NCBI RefSeq assembly: GCF_006716485.1
Contig: NZ_VFPD01000002.1
Coordinates: forward strand, 612,496 to 676,495
Length of the DNA stretch: 64,000 nucleotides
Origin: Chryseobacterium aquifrigidense
Lineage (GTDB): Bacteria > Bacteroidota > Bacteroidia > Flavobacteriales > Weeksellaceae
Direction: 5' to 3'
Below the pieces are notes generated by a model, which searched no databases, had not been told where the DNA came from, and worked only from the letters and a program-made list of their open reading frames with translations. The stretch's first letter is position 1. Each line of letters opens with the position of its first letter. Of this stretch, positions 26,626-35,843 are shown piece after piece. Made by a program: the position numbers and the translations under genes.

Positions 26626-27667
26626 TTTTTTTGTTAAAACAATACTGGTTCTGCTTGTAATTGTATTGAGTTGCATTTCGTGTTCTGATGAGGTAATCCA
26701 GCCGTTGGAAAAAGATGAAGCCTACAATCTGCAGTTTCCTTCGTATTTCCCGGAAATGACTTTTGATCAATCGGTCAATCCGGTAACTAAAAATGGAGTA
26801 GAGCTGGGAAGAAAATTATTCTATGAAGGCAGGCTTTCCCGAAATAATACCATTTCATGTGGTTTCTGTCATATTCAGGAAAACGCATTCACCCATCACG
26901 GGCATACCGTAAGTCATGGGGTAGATGATAGAATAGGGATCCGAAATGCACCGCCCATTCAGAACATGGCTTTTCTGAAAAGATATATGTGGGACGGAGT
27001 GATTCATAACCTTAATGAGCAGCCGATCAGTCCTATTACAGATGTCAATGAAATGGATAGTTCCATACCGGAAGCCATTTCAAAGATTAAAGATGATCAG
27101 AAATACAAAAAGCTGTTCAGAGAAGCATATGGAGACGAAACCATTACTGGCGAAAGAATTTTAAAAGCATTATCACAGTTTATGGCTTCTTTAATTTCTG
27201 CAGATTCAAAATACGACAGATTCAGGCAGGGAAAGGAACAATTGACTTCGGCGGAATCTCAGGGAATGGCATTATTTAATCAGAAATGTGCATCCTGCCA
27301 TAGCGGAGAATTATTTACCGATGAAAGCTTTAGAAATACAGGAATGTATTACAATACGGAGTTCAAAGATGCCGGACGGTACAGAGTTTCTCTCAATCAG
27401 ATTGACTGGATGAAATTCCGTGTTCCAAGCTTGCGAAATGTAGAATATACAGCACCTTATATGCATGACGGAAGGTTTTACACCTTAGAGGCTGTGCTCA
27501 ATTTCTATTCAGATCAGGTAGAAGATAATCCCAATCTCGATCCTCAGTTGAAACAGAATGGGCATACGGGAATTGCTATGAACAGCCAGGAAAAACAATC
27601 AATTATAGCCTTCCTGAAAACATTATCAGATAAAAGTTTTATCTCCAATCCAAAATTTGCAGAATAA
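26618..27667 (+). CDS. Diheme cytochrome c peroxidase, MbnH/MauG-like
   Basis: 349 residues with a lipoprotein-type N-terminus (VLLVIVLSCISC). Two c-type heme sites are present: CGFCH (Cys81, Cys84, His85) and CASCH (Cys224, Cys227, His228), with the typical peroxidase context (LGRKLFYEGRLSRNNTISC; FRVPSLRNVEYTAPYMHDGR). Family members either reduce peroxide or use high-valent iron to modify a partner protein. The 8-bp overlap with an MbnP-like gene points to the second role, Trp oxidation in the partner. It acts in the periplasm. Confidence 0.9.
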   Translation: MINFFVKTILVLLVIVLSCISCSDEVIQPLEKDEAYNLQFPSYFPEMTFDQSVNPVTKNGVELGRKLFYEGRLSRNNTISCGFCHIQENAFTHHGHTVSHGVDDRIGIRNAPPIQNMAFLKRYMWDGVIHNLNEQPISPITDVNEMDSSIPEAISKIKDDQKYKKLFREAYGDETITGERILKALSQFMASLISADSKYDRFRQGKEQLTSAESQGMALFNQKCASCHSGELFTDESFRNTGMYYNTEFKDAGRYRVSLNQIDWMKFRVPSLRNVEYTAPYMHDGRFYTLEAVLNFYSDQVEDNPNLDPQLKQNGHTGIAMNSQEKQSIIAFLKTLSDKSFISNPKFAE

Positions 27668-27679
27668 ATTATAGAAAAC

Positions 27680-28627
27680 ATGAAGAAGATTATAGCAATA
27701 CTAAGTTTAATGGTATTTAGCCTGAACCAGGCCAATGTGGTTAGAGACAGCATGTATATTGCACCGGAAACCTTTAGCAGATTTGATTTTGATGATGATT
27801 GTGATGCTTGCGGCTGTGCAGCCGGTAACGGATCTTCCGGTTTTGAATCTTTACTGAATCCACAGTTTATCGGAATCAAATACTTTGCACAACATTACAA
27901 AGCAAAGGAAAACTTATTTGTTAAAGACCTTACACAGGATCAGTATTTCAATACTTTGCAGCTTTGGGGGAAAATTCCATTGACTAAAAAGCTGAGTGTT
28001 TATGCAAGTCTGCCCTTCCATTTCCATGAAAAGCAGACCATGCAGGGAGATATCAAGATCAATGGAATCGGAGATCTGAACCTGATGGGAATTTACCAGC
28101 TGATGAATTCTAAAGATAATTTCCATCACATAAGTGGAGGCCTGGGAGTGAAAATTCCTTTGGGGAAATTTGATGAAAAAGGTGCATCCGGAGTCAATCC
28201 AAGTTTTCAATTGGGAACCGGAAGCTGGGATTATCAGGCGGTATTGAATTATAAGTTTCAGAAGAATAAAGTAGCTGTATTGGTCAATACAGATTATACA
28301 ATCAAAACGGAAAATAAGAAAAATTACCGTTTCGGAAACCAGTGGAACTACGCTGCGACAGGATTTTATCAGGTTGCCGGAAACGAAAAGTCGATCTTTT
28401 CTGTAAAAACCGGAGTGCAGGGAGAAGTGTATGCACAGAATAAACAGTTTGATGAAGCCCTGCCTAATACTGCAGGAAGTGCTTTGTACGGGAAACTGGG
28501 ATTTGAAGCTTCTTATAAAAAGCTGAGCCTGGGAAGTGAAGTAATGCTTCCGATGTACACTCAATTGGCAGGTGGAGATATTGAAGCAAAATCCAGATTC
28601 AGTATTTTCCTGAATATCGGAATTTAA
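27680..28627 (+). CDS. Predicted outer-membrane beta-barrel protein with an N-terminal Cys cluster
   Basis: 315 residues. A signal peptide (MKKIIAILSLMVFSLNQANV) leads to an acidic Cys motif (DFDDDCDACGCAAGN; Cys41, Cys44, Cys46). After that come alternating beta strands of barrel type ending in an aromatic-poor but typical last strand (SRFSIFLNIGI). It resembles small transporter-like barrels (MetA-pathway/phenol-degradation type), which I hold only tentatively. It starts 13 bp after the diheme peroxidase, so it is the third gene of the MbnP/MbnH unit and may move copper or a copper complex across the outer membrane. Confidence 0.75.
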   Translation: MKKIIAILSLMVFSLNQANVVRDSMYIAPETFSRFDFDDDCDACGCAAGNGSSGFESLLNPQFIGIKYFAQHYKAKENLFVKDLTQDQYFNTLQLWGKIPLTKKLSVYASLPFHFHEKQTMQGDIKINGIGDLNLMGIYQLMNSKDNFHHISGGLGVKIPLGKFDEKGASGVNPSFQLGTGSWDYQAVLNYKFQKNKVAVLVNTDYTIKTENKKNYRFGNQWNYAATGFYQVAGNEKSIFSVKTGVQGEVYAQNKQFDEALPNTAGSALYGKLGFEASYKKLSLGSEVMLPMYTQLAGGDIEAKSRFSIFLNIGI

Positions 28628-28650
28628 AATAAAACCCTTTTTTAATAATG

Positions 28651-28674
28651 TTAAAGCTCCTTCGGGAGCTTTAA
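28651..28674 (+). terminator. Terminator with UUCG loop after the MbnP/MbnH unit
   Basis: TTAAAGCTCC / GGAGCTTTAA, a perfect 10-bp stem closed by the very stable TTCG tetraloop. It lies 24 bp after the barrel gene and ahead of the cobalamin riboswitch promoter. Confidence 0.82.
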
Positions 28675-28697
28675 TTGTTTATGAATCATGAATTTAA

Positions 28698-28727
28698 TTG
28701 GGGGTTAGGAATAATTTTTTATCTTTG
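28698..28727 (+). promoter_or_regulatory. Promoter of the cobalamin-uptake operon
   Basis: TTG (28698-28700), a 19-bp spacer, then TATCTTTG (28720-28727). This fits the bacteroidete -33/-7 layout closely and places the transcript start at the beginning of the riboswitch. Confidence 0.7.
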
Positions 28728-28729
28728 CC

Positions 28730-28920
28730 GGAATTTGGTGAGCCATAAAAAGCTCTTAAAAGGGAATCCGGTGAAAATCCGGGACAGACCCGCTGCTGTA
28801 AGCTCCGCACCAAAGTTTTTGAAGAATATATCCACTGTTTTCAGGAATGGGAAGGATTTCAAAAATGGAGTAAGTCAGAAGACCTGCCAGAAAATAATCG
28901 TTTGACGCTTTCGTGGAATA
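28730..28920 (+). ncRNA. Cobalamin (B12) riboswitch
   Basis: The conserved elements appear in order: the 5' GGTGAGCC area (28737), AAGGGAATCCGGTG (28759-28773), GACAGACCCGCTGCTGTAAGC (core starting at 28782), and the B12 box AGTCAGAAGACCTGCC (28873-28888), followed by a GC-containing segment (CGCTTTCGTGG) that may make the kissing-loop or expression-platform contact. Riboswitches of this class lower expression of the downstream genes when adenosylcobalamin or related cobamides are plentiful. The following genes are a TonB-dependent receptor and surface binding proteins, as expected for B12 uptake. Confidence 0.95.
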
Positions 28921-29014
28921 AAGCTTAGGACATCAATGATTCTGTGCAGTGACAGCTGTGCTTTGTCGTTGTATTCTTATACCCATTAGCGTCATCATTA
29001 TCCTAAATGAGCTA

Positions 29015-31048
29015 ATGACGGCAAAACTAATTACTTCTGCAATTCATAAAGCTGTTTTCACGATCTTAGTGTTAACATCTCAACTTTTGTTTTCCCAAAC
29101 CAATAAAAAAGACAGTCTTCAGGAGGAGACCATTAAAGGAATTAACCTTTACAAAAAGAATTTTAAAGAGATCATTCCGGCACAAACCATCCAAGGGGAA
29201 GCACTTGAAAGACTGAACAGTCATTCCGTTGCTGATGCGCTGCGGTATTTCTCCGGAGTTCAGATTAAAGACTATGGTGGTATCGGAGGGCTGAAAACCA
29301 TCAACGTCCGAAGTTTAGGAAGCCAGCATGTAGGGGTTTTCTATGACGGAATTCAACTGGGAAATGCACAAAACGGCCTTGTCGATCTCGGAAGATATTC
29401 TTTGGATGATCTTGAAGAAATATCATTATACAACGGACAGAAAAGTGAGATTTTCCAGCCGGCAAAAGATTTCGGTTCTTCCGGATCTATCTATTTACAG
29501 CCTAAAATCCCTGTGTTTAAAGGAACAAGGAAAACCAATCTTGTGATAAGAGCCAAAAGTGCTTCCATTGATCTCTTCAATCCTTCATTCCGATTGGAGC
29601 AGAAAATTTCAGACAGGGTTTCTGCCAGTTTCAGTGCAGAATTTATGCAAAGTGACGGAATTTACAGATTTCGATATGCCAAGAAATATCCTGACGGACA
29701 GCAGGCTTATGATACCATTGCAAAAAGACAGGATTCAGATATCAAAGCAAAGCGTTTTGAAACTTCTTTAAATGGAACTTTGAATAACGGAAGCTGGAAT
29801 ATCCGTGGCTATGGCTATATTTCAGACCGCGGAATGCCGGCACCTATTGTGAACGGCCGTTTTGAAGGAAGAGGAGCTAGACTTTCCGATGAAAATTATT
29901 TCGTACAGGCCAATCTGCGGAAAAAACTGTTCCCAAAATTTGAAACACAGCTGAAAGCAAAATTTGCCTACGATTATACCCATTTTATGGATACCGTTCG
30001 TTCGCAATCTATTATGTATACGGATAATGTATATATTCAAAGAGAAGTTTATCTTTCCTCATCCAATATATATTCAATTACTCCCAACTGGGATGTGAGT
30101 CTGAGTGGAGATTTTCAGTACAATAATCTGGATGCCAATCTTGATAACTTTTCCTATCCTACACGTTATACAACATTAGTCGCTTTGGCAACAACCTACC
30201 AGTGGAGCAGGTTTAAAATTCTGGGAAGCCTTTTGGGAACATTTACCTTTGAAGAAGTAAGAAAAAACAAAAGACCCGGAGACAGCAGAGAATGGACACC
30301 CGCTGTATTTATGAGCTACCAGCCTGAAATAATTCCTGAGCTTACCCTCAGAGCTTTCTATAAAAGAATTTTCCGACTGCCTACTTTCAATGACCTTTAT
30401 TATACCAATATCGGAAACACTTACCTGAAACCGGAATTTACCAATCAGTATGATGTAGGATTCACGTACCAGAAAAACTATAACAATCATTTCTTTAAAT
30501 CTTTTTATGCTAAAGTAGACGGTTATTACAACAAAGTACAGGATAAAATTGTCGCAGCTCCTAACGGAAGTATGTTCCGCTGGCTGATGATGAACCTTGG
30601 TCTGGTTGAGATTATTGGTGCTGACGTGAATGTTCAGGCAGAAATGCAGTTAGGAAAAGTAAAACTTAGGCCATTACTTTCTTACACCTATCAAAGTGCA
30701 AGAGATATGACCGATCCGGAAGATACATTCTACAAAAATCAGATTCCTTACACACCATGGCATAGCGGATCATTTGCACTGATGGCCGATTATAAAGACT
30801 GGAGCTTCAATTACAGTGCAATGTATGTAGGAAAGCGCTATGATGTGAACCAGGATAATATTCAATACAATTATGTACAGCCTTGGTATACTCATGATCT
30901 CTCTGTTCAGAAAAAATTCAGCTGGGCGGATCATCAGTTTAAAGTAAGCCTTGAGATGAATAATATCTTCAACCAATATTATGACGTGGTGATCAACTAT
31001 CCAATGCCGGGAAGAAATTTTAAACTTATTCTAAACTTCACCTTATGA
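29015..31048 (+). CDS. TonB-dependent outer-membrane receptor for cobalamin, BtuB-like
   Basis: 677 residues. The ATG at 29015 is preferred to a GTG at 28949 because it gives a signal peptide ending in LLFSQ. A plug domain follows (IPAQTIQGEALERLNSHSVA, SGVQIKDYGGIGGLKTINVR, YDGIQLGNAQNGLVDLGRYS), then a 22-strand-type barrel ending in Phe-Thr-Leu. TonB-dependent receptors import large or scarce nutrients using the proton gradient. The upstream cobalamin riboswitch and the BtuG-like gene that overlaps by 4 bp identify the substrate class as cobamides. Confidence 0.9.
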   Translation: MTAKLITSAIHKAVFTILVLTSQLLFSQTNKKDSLQEETIKGINLYKKNFKEIIPAQTIQGEALERLNSHSVADALRYFSGVQIKDYGGIGGLKTINVRSLGSQHVGVFYDGIQLGNAQNGLVDLGRYSLDDLEEISLYNGQKSEIFQPAKDFGSSGSIYLQPKIPVFKGTRKTNLVIRAKSASIDLFNPSFRLEQKISDRVSASFSAEFMQSDGIYRFRYAKKYPDGQQAYDTIAKRQDSDIKAKRFETSLNGTLNNGSWNIRGYGYISDRGMPAPIVNGRFEGRGARLSDENYFVQANLRKKLFPKFETQLKAKFAYDYTHFMDTVRSQSIMYTDNVYIQREVYLSSSNIYSITPNWDVSLSGDFQYNNLDANLDNFSYPTRYTTLVALATTYQWSRFKILGSLLGTFTFEEVRKNKRPGDSREWTPAVFMSYQPEIIPELTLRAFYKRIFRLPTFNDLYYTNIGNTYLKPEFTNQYDVGFTYQKNYNNHFFKSFYAKVDGYYNKVQDKIVAAPNGSMFRWLMMNLGLVEIIGADVNVQAEMQLGKVKLRPLLSYTYQSARDMTDPEDTFYKNQIPYTPWHSGSFALMADYKDWSFNYSAMYVGKRYDVNQDNIQYNYVQPWYTHDLSVQKKFSWADHQFKVSLEMNNIFNQYYDVVINYPMPGRNFKLILNFTL

Positions 31049-32178
31049 GAAAACTGAACTTTTATTTTCTGTTTCTTGCTTTAGTTTTTCTTACCTCATG
31101 CCGTACAGATGATATCATCGTCCGTCAGGAAGTAGTGGAAGGACTTCCTTCAGAAAATACAGCAATAAAAGGATTCTATATGCTGAACGAAGGGAATATG
31201 GGAAGCAATAAATGTACGCTGGATTTTTTTGATTATACCAAAGGAACTTATTACAGGAACATCTATGCAGAAATTAATCCCAATGTGGTAAAAGAGCTTG
31301 GAGATGTAGGAAATGATATCAAAGTGTACGGAAGCAAATTGTATATCGTAGTCAATGTTTCCAATAAAATTGAAGTATTGGATGCCAAAACAGCTAAACG
31401 TATTACTTCTATTCCGTTACAGAACTGCCGTTATTTAACCTTCAAAGACGGGAAAGCATATGCCAGCAGTTATGCAGGTCCGGTTGCAATTAATCCAAAA
31501 GCACCCAAGGGAAAAGTGGTGGAAATTGACACTACATCTCTTTCCATCCAGCGTGAAGTGGTAGTGGGATATCAGCCGGAAGAAATGGAAATTGTAGGGA
31601 ATAAATTGTTTGTTGCCAATTCCGGAGGATACAAAGCTCCCGATTATGACAATACCGTTTCCGTAATAGACCTGAACACTTTTACTGAAATCCAGAAATT
31701 AAATGTTGCCATCAATCTTCACCACATTAAAAAAGACAATTACGGTGATCTTTATGTAAGCTCAAGAGGAGATTATTATAACATTTCTTCCAGCTTATAC
31801 CTTATAGATGCGGCAACCGGGATTGTCAAGAAAGATTTCCATCTCGCTGTGAGTGAAATGACAATCGTGAATGATAAACTTTATTTCTACGGAAACGAAT
31901 TCAATTACAACACCCACAGCTATAAAAAGAGCTTTGGAATCATTGATGTAAAAACAGAACAGATCATTGCCAACAGAATTTTTGATAAAGAATACGAAAC
32001 TGCAATTAAAACACCTTACGGAATTGCGGTAAATCCAATCACAGAAGATATCTACATCACAGATGCCAGGAATTATGTTTCCTTGGGATTTGTGTATTGC
32101 TTTGATAAAAACGGACACTTTAAATGGAAAACAGAAGGCGGGAATATTCCGGCTCACTTCGCTTTTTTATACAAATAA
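31045..32178 (+). CDS. Surface beta-propeller lipoprotein, BtuG-like cobalamin-binding protein
   Basis: 377 residues with lipidation at Cys19 (FLALVFLTSC). The rest is a YncE/DUF5074-type beta-propeller (GDVGNDIKVYGSKLYIVVNV, NKIEVLDAKTAKRITSIPL, VGNKLFVANSGGY). In Bacteroides, BtuG is a surface propeller lipoprotein with very tight B12 binding that sits on BtuB. The start codon overlaps the stop of the BtuB-like gene (ATGA), and the riboswitch controls the unit, so the same role is likely here. Cobamide-contact residues cannot be assigned by eye. Confidence 0.85.
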   Translation: MRKLNFYFLFLALVFLTSCRTDDIIVRQEVVEGLPSENTAIKGFYMLNEGNMGSNKCTLDFFDYTKGTYYRNIYAEINPNVVKELGDVGNDIKVYGSKLYIVVNVSNKIEVLDAKTAKRITSIPLQNCRYLTFKDGKAYASSYAGPVAINPKAPKGKVVEIDTTSLSIQREVVVGYQPEEMEIVGNKLFVANSGGYKAPDYDNTVSVIDLNTFTEIQKLNVAINLHHIKKDNYGDLYVSSRGDYYNISSSLYLIDAATGIVKKDFHLAVSEMTIVNDKLYFYGNEFNYNTHSYKKSFGIIDVKTEQIIANRIFDKEYETAIKTPYGIAVNPITEDIYITDARNYVSLGFVYCFDKNGHFKWKTEGGNIPAHFAFLYK

Positions 32179-32192
32179 CCAAACTTTAAGAA

Positions 32193-33386
32193 ATGAACAG
32201 AAATACCTTTACTTATTTAAAAACCGGGGTTTTATCATTTTTCCTTGTAGGAGTGATAGCCTGTAAACATGATGATCAGGATGAATTTACCTTTAATGGT
32301 CTTGATGATTCCTATACCATTGAGCGTTTGAGAGTGTTGAGTATTCCTACCAATGCTTCAGGATCTGTCACATGGAGTATCAATGATTCCATTATCTCTC
32401 AGAATTCAGAACTTGAATTTATCAGTCCAACGGCAGATGCTTATCCTTTGACTTTAAAAATTAATAATAAAGGGAATGAACAGGTTTATCATTCTAAAAT
32501 CATCGTTACCAAAGAAAAAACACCTTACAGTAAATATATCGCTAAAGTATTGGAGTTCCGTCCTGCTGTAGGACAATTCATGAACGAGATTCCGGAATAT
32601 TTACCTGGAAATACGGCTGCAAATATGCTTCAGAAAGCCAATGAATCTTTAGTAGGAGGTAATTCTACCATGATCAGCCTTGGTGGATATGGCGGATATG
32701 TTGTTTTCGGTTTTGATCATACGATTCCCAATCTGAATGGAAGAGATTTTAAAGTGCTGGGAAATGCATTCTTTGGAAATGATGCTGCCGATCAGCGTTC
32801 CGGCTCCTGTGAGCCGGGAATTATTATGGTAGCCTACGACAGAAACAAAAACGGAAAACCGGATAATGATGAATGGTACGAAATTGCAGGCAGCGAATAT
32901 TTTAAAAATGCAACCGTAAGAGATTACAGTATCACATACCATAAGCCTGATGAAAATAAAACTCCTGTACCCGGAACCGAATTCTGGCAGACCGATGTAG
33001 AATATATAAAATGGAGTGACAATCTGGGGAATCAGGGTTTTAAAACAAAAAATACGTTTCACGCGCAAAGTTATTATCCTTTATGGTTTACTGATAGTTC
33101 TTACGGATTTTCCGGAACAAGACTGGCAAATAATTTTTACGATCAGAACGGGGACGGATCTTATTGGGTAGGGAAGTCATATGATTTCGGATATGCTGAT
33201 AATGCCCCGAATAATGATGAAGCTTCCAATATTGATATTTCCTGGGCCGTAGACAGAAGCGGTAAGTATGTAAAACTTCCCGGAGTCGATTTTATGAAAA
33301 TATATACAGGAGTCAATCAGGAAGCCGGCTGGCTGGGAGAAGTTTCTACAGAAGTGGCAGGAGCTTACGATTTACATTTCAAATAA
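32193..33386 (+). CDS. Surface lipoprotein with a PKD/Ig-like N-terminal domain, accessory B12-uptake protein
   Basis: 397 residues, lipidated at Cys24. Residues about 35-110 look like an Ig/PKD-type domain (IPTNASGSVTWSINDSIISQ). The larger C-terminal part has GGYGGYVVFGFDHTIPNLNG, FKVLGNAFFGNDA, and an Asp/Asn-rich, possibly Ca-binding segment (DRNKNGKPDNDEWYEIAGSE). I know similar cell-surface proteins in bacteroidete B12 loci but no firm function. It follows the BtuG-like gene by 14 bp in the riboswitch-controlled operon, so capture of cobamides at the surface is the best guess. Confidence 0.75.
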   Translation: MNRNTFTYLKTGVLSFFLVGVIACKHDDQDEFTFNGLDDSYTIERLRVLSIPTNASGSVTWSINDSIISQNSELEFISPTADAYPLTLKINNKGNEQVYHSKIIVTKEKTPYSKYIAKVLEFRPAVGQFMNEIPEYLPGNTAANMLQKANESLVGGNSTMISLGGYGGYVVFGFDHTIPNLNGRDFKVLGNAFFGNDAADQRSGSCEPGIIMVAYDRNKNGKPDNDEWYEIAGSEYFKNATVRDYSITYHKPDENKTPVPGTEFWQTDVEYIKWSDNLGNQGFKTKNTFHAQSYYPLWFTDSSYGFSGTRLANNFYDQNGDGSYWVGKSYDFGYADNAPNNDEASNIDISWAVDRSGKYVKLPGVDFMKIYTGVNQEAGWLGEVSTEVAGAYDLHFK

Positions 33387-33414
33387 TAATTCAATCTATT
33401 TAAATTAATAAAAA

Positions 33415-35673
33415 ATGAAAAAGTTTTATCTTTTTATGATGCTTTTTCTGTTTGCATGCGTATCAAATGCACAGATAAAAGTTCAGGGTGTTCCCCGAAA
33501 TGATATTTCAGGGATCAGTAAGCTTAATACCACTACCATCAGTTTTTCTGATATTCAGTACTGGGTAGGATCCGGAACCAACCAGGCCGCTTTTGTAGTA
33601 CAGTGGAACGACGGTAAAAATCCTGATGCGATGGTTTGGGGATTCAAATGGAACGGCAATGCTACCGGAGAAGACATGCTTAAAGCGATTGCTAAAGCAG
33701 ATCACAGATTATATACCCTGCTTTATCAGGGAACACAGTTTGGATCGGCAGTAGGAGGAATTGGATTTGACCTGAACGGTCAGGGTACCAATGCCCTGAT
33801 CAAAAGTGGAAATGCCACTTATCCTTTATATCCGGTCAATGGTTTTGTCAATACTACCGCTTATGATTTTGACAGCTATACTATTGTAGATGCTGCCAAC
33901 GATCATTGGCAGTCTGGATGGACGGTTAACGGATATTGGTCTTATTGGGTAAAGAACCCTGCAGATGCTGATTTCGGATATTCTAGCGTAGGAGCTTCTT
34001 CACGTGTATTGGAAAACGGTTCATGGGATGTATGGAACTTTAATGTAGGCTTTACTCAAACACCTGTATCCTCTACCATCACTCCTGTTTCTCCATACGT
34101 AGCTTCGAACAACTTTACCAACGGATATTTCATGGTGAACGAAGAATGGTTTGGTCATACCAACGGTTCTGTAAATTTCATTGACAATAACGGTCAGATC
34201 AACTACCGTGTATACAGTAATGCAAACAATAACCAGGCTTTCGGTGCCACTACACAATATGGAACAATCTACGGAGATAAGTTCTATTTTGTATCTAAGC
34301 AAGCAGCAGATGGAGGAGATACGCAATATACTCCGGGAGGAAGATTGGTTGTAGCCAATGCCCAGACCATGCAGAAACTTGCAGGCTTTAATAATATTGG
34401 AGGTGGTGATGGGAGATCATTTGTAGGAGTGAATGAACATAAAGGATATATTGGTACTTCCACCGGTATTGTTACTTTCAATATTGATAATTTGCAGGTA
34501 GGCTCTTTAATTACCGGAACAGGTGGAAACGGGCAGATCGGAAACATGATCCGTACTTCACAATATGTTTTTGCAGTAAAGCAAGGGGTAGGAATTTTAG
34601 TAATTAATCCTAACACCGATACGATTGTGAGCACTATTGCGGGAGGTTTCTACTCAGTTGCTCAGGCTAAAGATGGAAGTGTATGGGGAATTCAGGATCA
34701 AAAAGTGATCAGCATCAATCCTACTACTTTTGTTACTCAGGCTTATAATATGCCTACTACAAAATATATCGGAGACTGGGGAGCGTGGCATGCAGGGAGA
34801 TTTACAGCAAGTAATAAAGAAAATGCTTTATACTGGATCAATTCAATAAGCAGCTGGAGCTCGGGAACACAGATTGTAAGATTTGATGTTACAACGAAAA
34901 CATTTAACGAAAACTTTGCTGCCATCCCGGGACAGACAGGACAGTTTAAGCAGATCCCTTATGGTGCGGCACTTCGTGTAAACCCTGTTACCGGAGAACT
35001 TGTTCTGAATACAACAGAAAGCGGATACGGTGCACACTATCAGAAAAACTGGATTCATACGTATGATATGACCGGAGCTCTTATCAATACAAAAACGTTG
35101 AATGATTACTACTGGTTCCCTTCACTGACGGTATTTACCAATAATTCGGTTCCTGTGGTAAGCAATACTTTACCTTCACAGCTTACAGCAGCAAGTACAA
35201 CTGCAATTGATCTGAAAACAATAATTTCCGATGCTGATAATATGGCGGTATCTGTAGTGAAATCTATCAAATCAAACAGTAATCCTACAGCAGTTTCCGC
35301 AGCGATTAATGAAAATGATGAATTGGTTTTGACACCTCTTGTTTCAGGAACTTCTGATATTGTGATCAGCTTTAACTCAAACGGTAAGCTGGTTGAAAAA
35401 ACGGTGAGTGTAAACAGTTTAGGAACTACTTTGGCAACTGCTGAAGTGAAAAAACTTGAATTCGGTATTTATCCGAATCCGGTTACCGATATCCTTACTC
35501 TTAAAACTCAGGAGAAAATTCAGAATGTTTCTATGTATGATGCTTCTGGAAGAATGGTTAATGTACAGCTGAACAACGGACAAATCAATGTAAGTGCACT
35601 TCCAAAAGGTATTTATATTTTGAAAGCAGTTACAGATAAAGCAGTATATCAGCAAAAAGTAATCAAAAACTAA
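33415..35673 (+). CDS. T9SS-anchored DUF5074-type surface protein of the B12 locus
   Basis: 752 residues. A signal peptide (MKKFYLFMMLFLFACVSNAQ) precedes a Trp-rich module (about 30-215; VWGFKWNGNATGEDMLKAIA), a DUF5074/propeller region (about 230-580; NNFTNGYFMVNEEWFGHTNG), an Ig-like stretch (about 590-670) and a C-terminal type IX sorting domain (LEFGIYPNPVTDILTLKT ... GIYILKAVTDKAVYQQKVI). Thus the operon has two propeller proteins, one lipid-anchored and one sent out by the type IX system. It starts 28 bp after the previous gene and is followed by a terminator. Confidence 0.83.
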   Translation: MKKFYLFMMLFLFACVSNAQIKVQGVPRNDISGISKLNTTTISFSDIQYWVGSGTNQAAFVVQWNDGKNPDAMVWGFKWNGNATGEDMLKAIAKADHRLYTLLYQGTQFGSAVGGIGFDLNGQGTNALIKSGNATYPLYPVNGFVNTTAYDFDSYTIVDAANDHWQSGWTVNGYWSYWVKNPADADFGYSSVGASSRVLENGSWDVWNFNVGFTQTPVSSTITPVSPYVASNNFTNGYFMVNEEWFGHTNGSVNFIDNNGQINYRVYSNANNNQAFGATTQYGTIYGDKFYFVSKQAADGGDTQYTPGGRLVVANAQTMQKLAGFNNIGGGDGRSFVGVNEHKGYIGTSTGIVTFNIDNLQVGSLITGTGGNGQIGNMIRTSQYVFAVKQGVGILVINPNTDTIVSTIAGGFYSVAQAKDGSVWGIQDQKVISINPTTFVTQAYNMPTTKYIGDWGAWHAGRFTASNKENALYWINSISSWSSGTQIVRFDVTTKTFNENFAAIPGQTGQFKQIPYGAALRVNPVTGELVLNTTESGYGAHYQKNWIHTYDMTGALINTKTLNDYYWFPSLTVFTNNSVPVVSNTLPSQLTAASTTAIDLKTIISDADNMAVSVVKSIKSNSNPTAVSAAINENDELVLTPLVSGTSDIVISFNSNGKLVEKTVSVNSLGTTLATAEVKKLEFGIYPNPVTDILTLKTQEKIQNVSMYDASGRMVNVQLNNGQINVSALPKGIYILKAVTDKAVYQQKVIKN

Positions 35674-35704
35674 CACTAGTTTTAGATCGTAATCTTGTTA
35701 ATAA

Positions 35705-35732
35705 AACCTCTGGTCAATTTTGATCAGAGGTT
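35705..35732 (+). terminator. Terminator of the B12-uptake operon
   Basis: AACCTCTGGTCA / TGATCAGAGGTT, an 11-of-12 bp stem (one G-T pair) with a 4-base loop, followed by TTT. It lies 31 bp after the stop codon. Confidence 0.75.
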
Positions 35733-35791
35733 TTTATTTATCATTTAATCAATATGATTTTAAACCGGGTATGTTAATAAATGGGATGTAA

Positions 35792-35824
35792 AAACCCGGC
35801 AAGCTTGAAAAGCTTGCCGGGTTT
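35792..35824 (-). terminator. Strong terminator, mainly for the minus-strand T9SS gene
   Basis: AAACCCGGCAAGCTT / AAGCTTGCCGGGTTT, a perfect 15-bp stem with a 3-base loop, 20 bp beyond the 3' end of the minus-strand gene. A runs on the plus strand give a T tail in the minus direction. Confidence 0.78.
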
Positions 35825-35843
35825 GATCTGTTATGTTTTTTTC

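Noticed and set aside
28675..28905. 76-residue open frame
   Set aside because: It runs through the cobalamin riboswitch and its promoter, whose conserved elements explain the sequence.
28949..29014. Upstream GTG start for the BtuB-like gene
   Set aside because: It would add 22 residues ahead of a good signal peptide; the ATG at 29015 gives the expected N-terminus.
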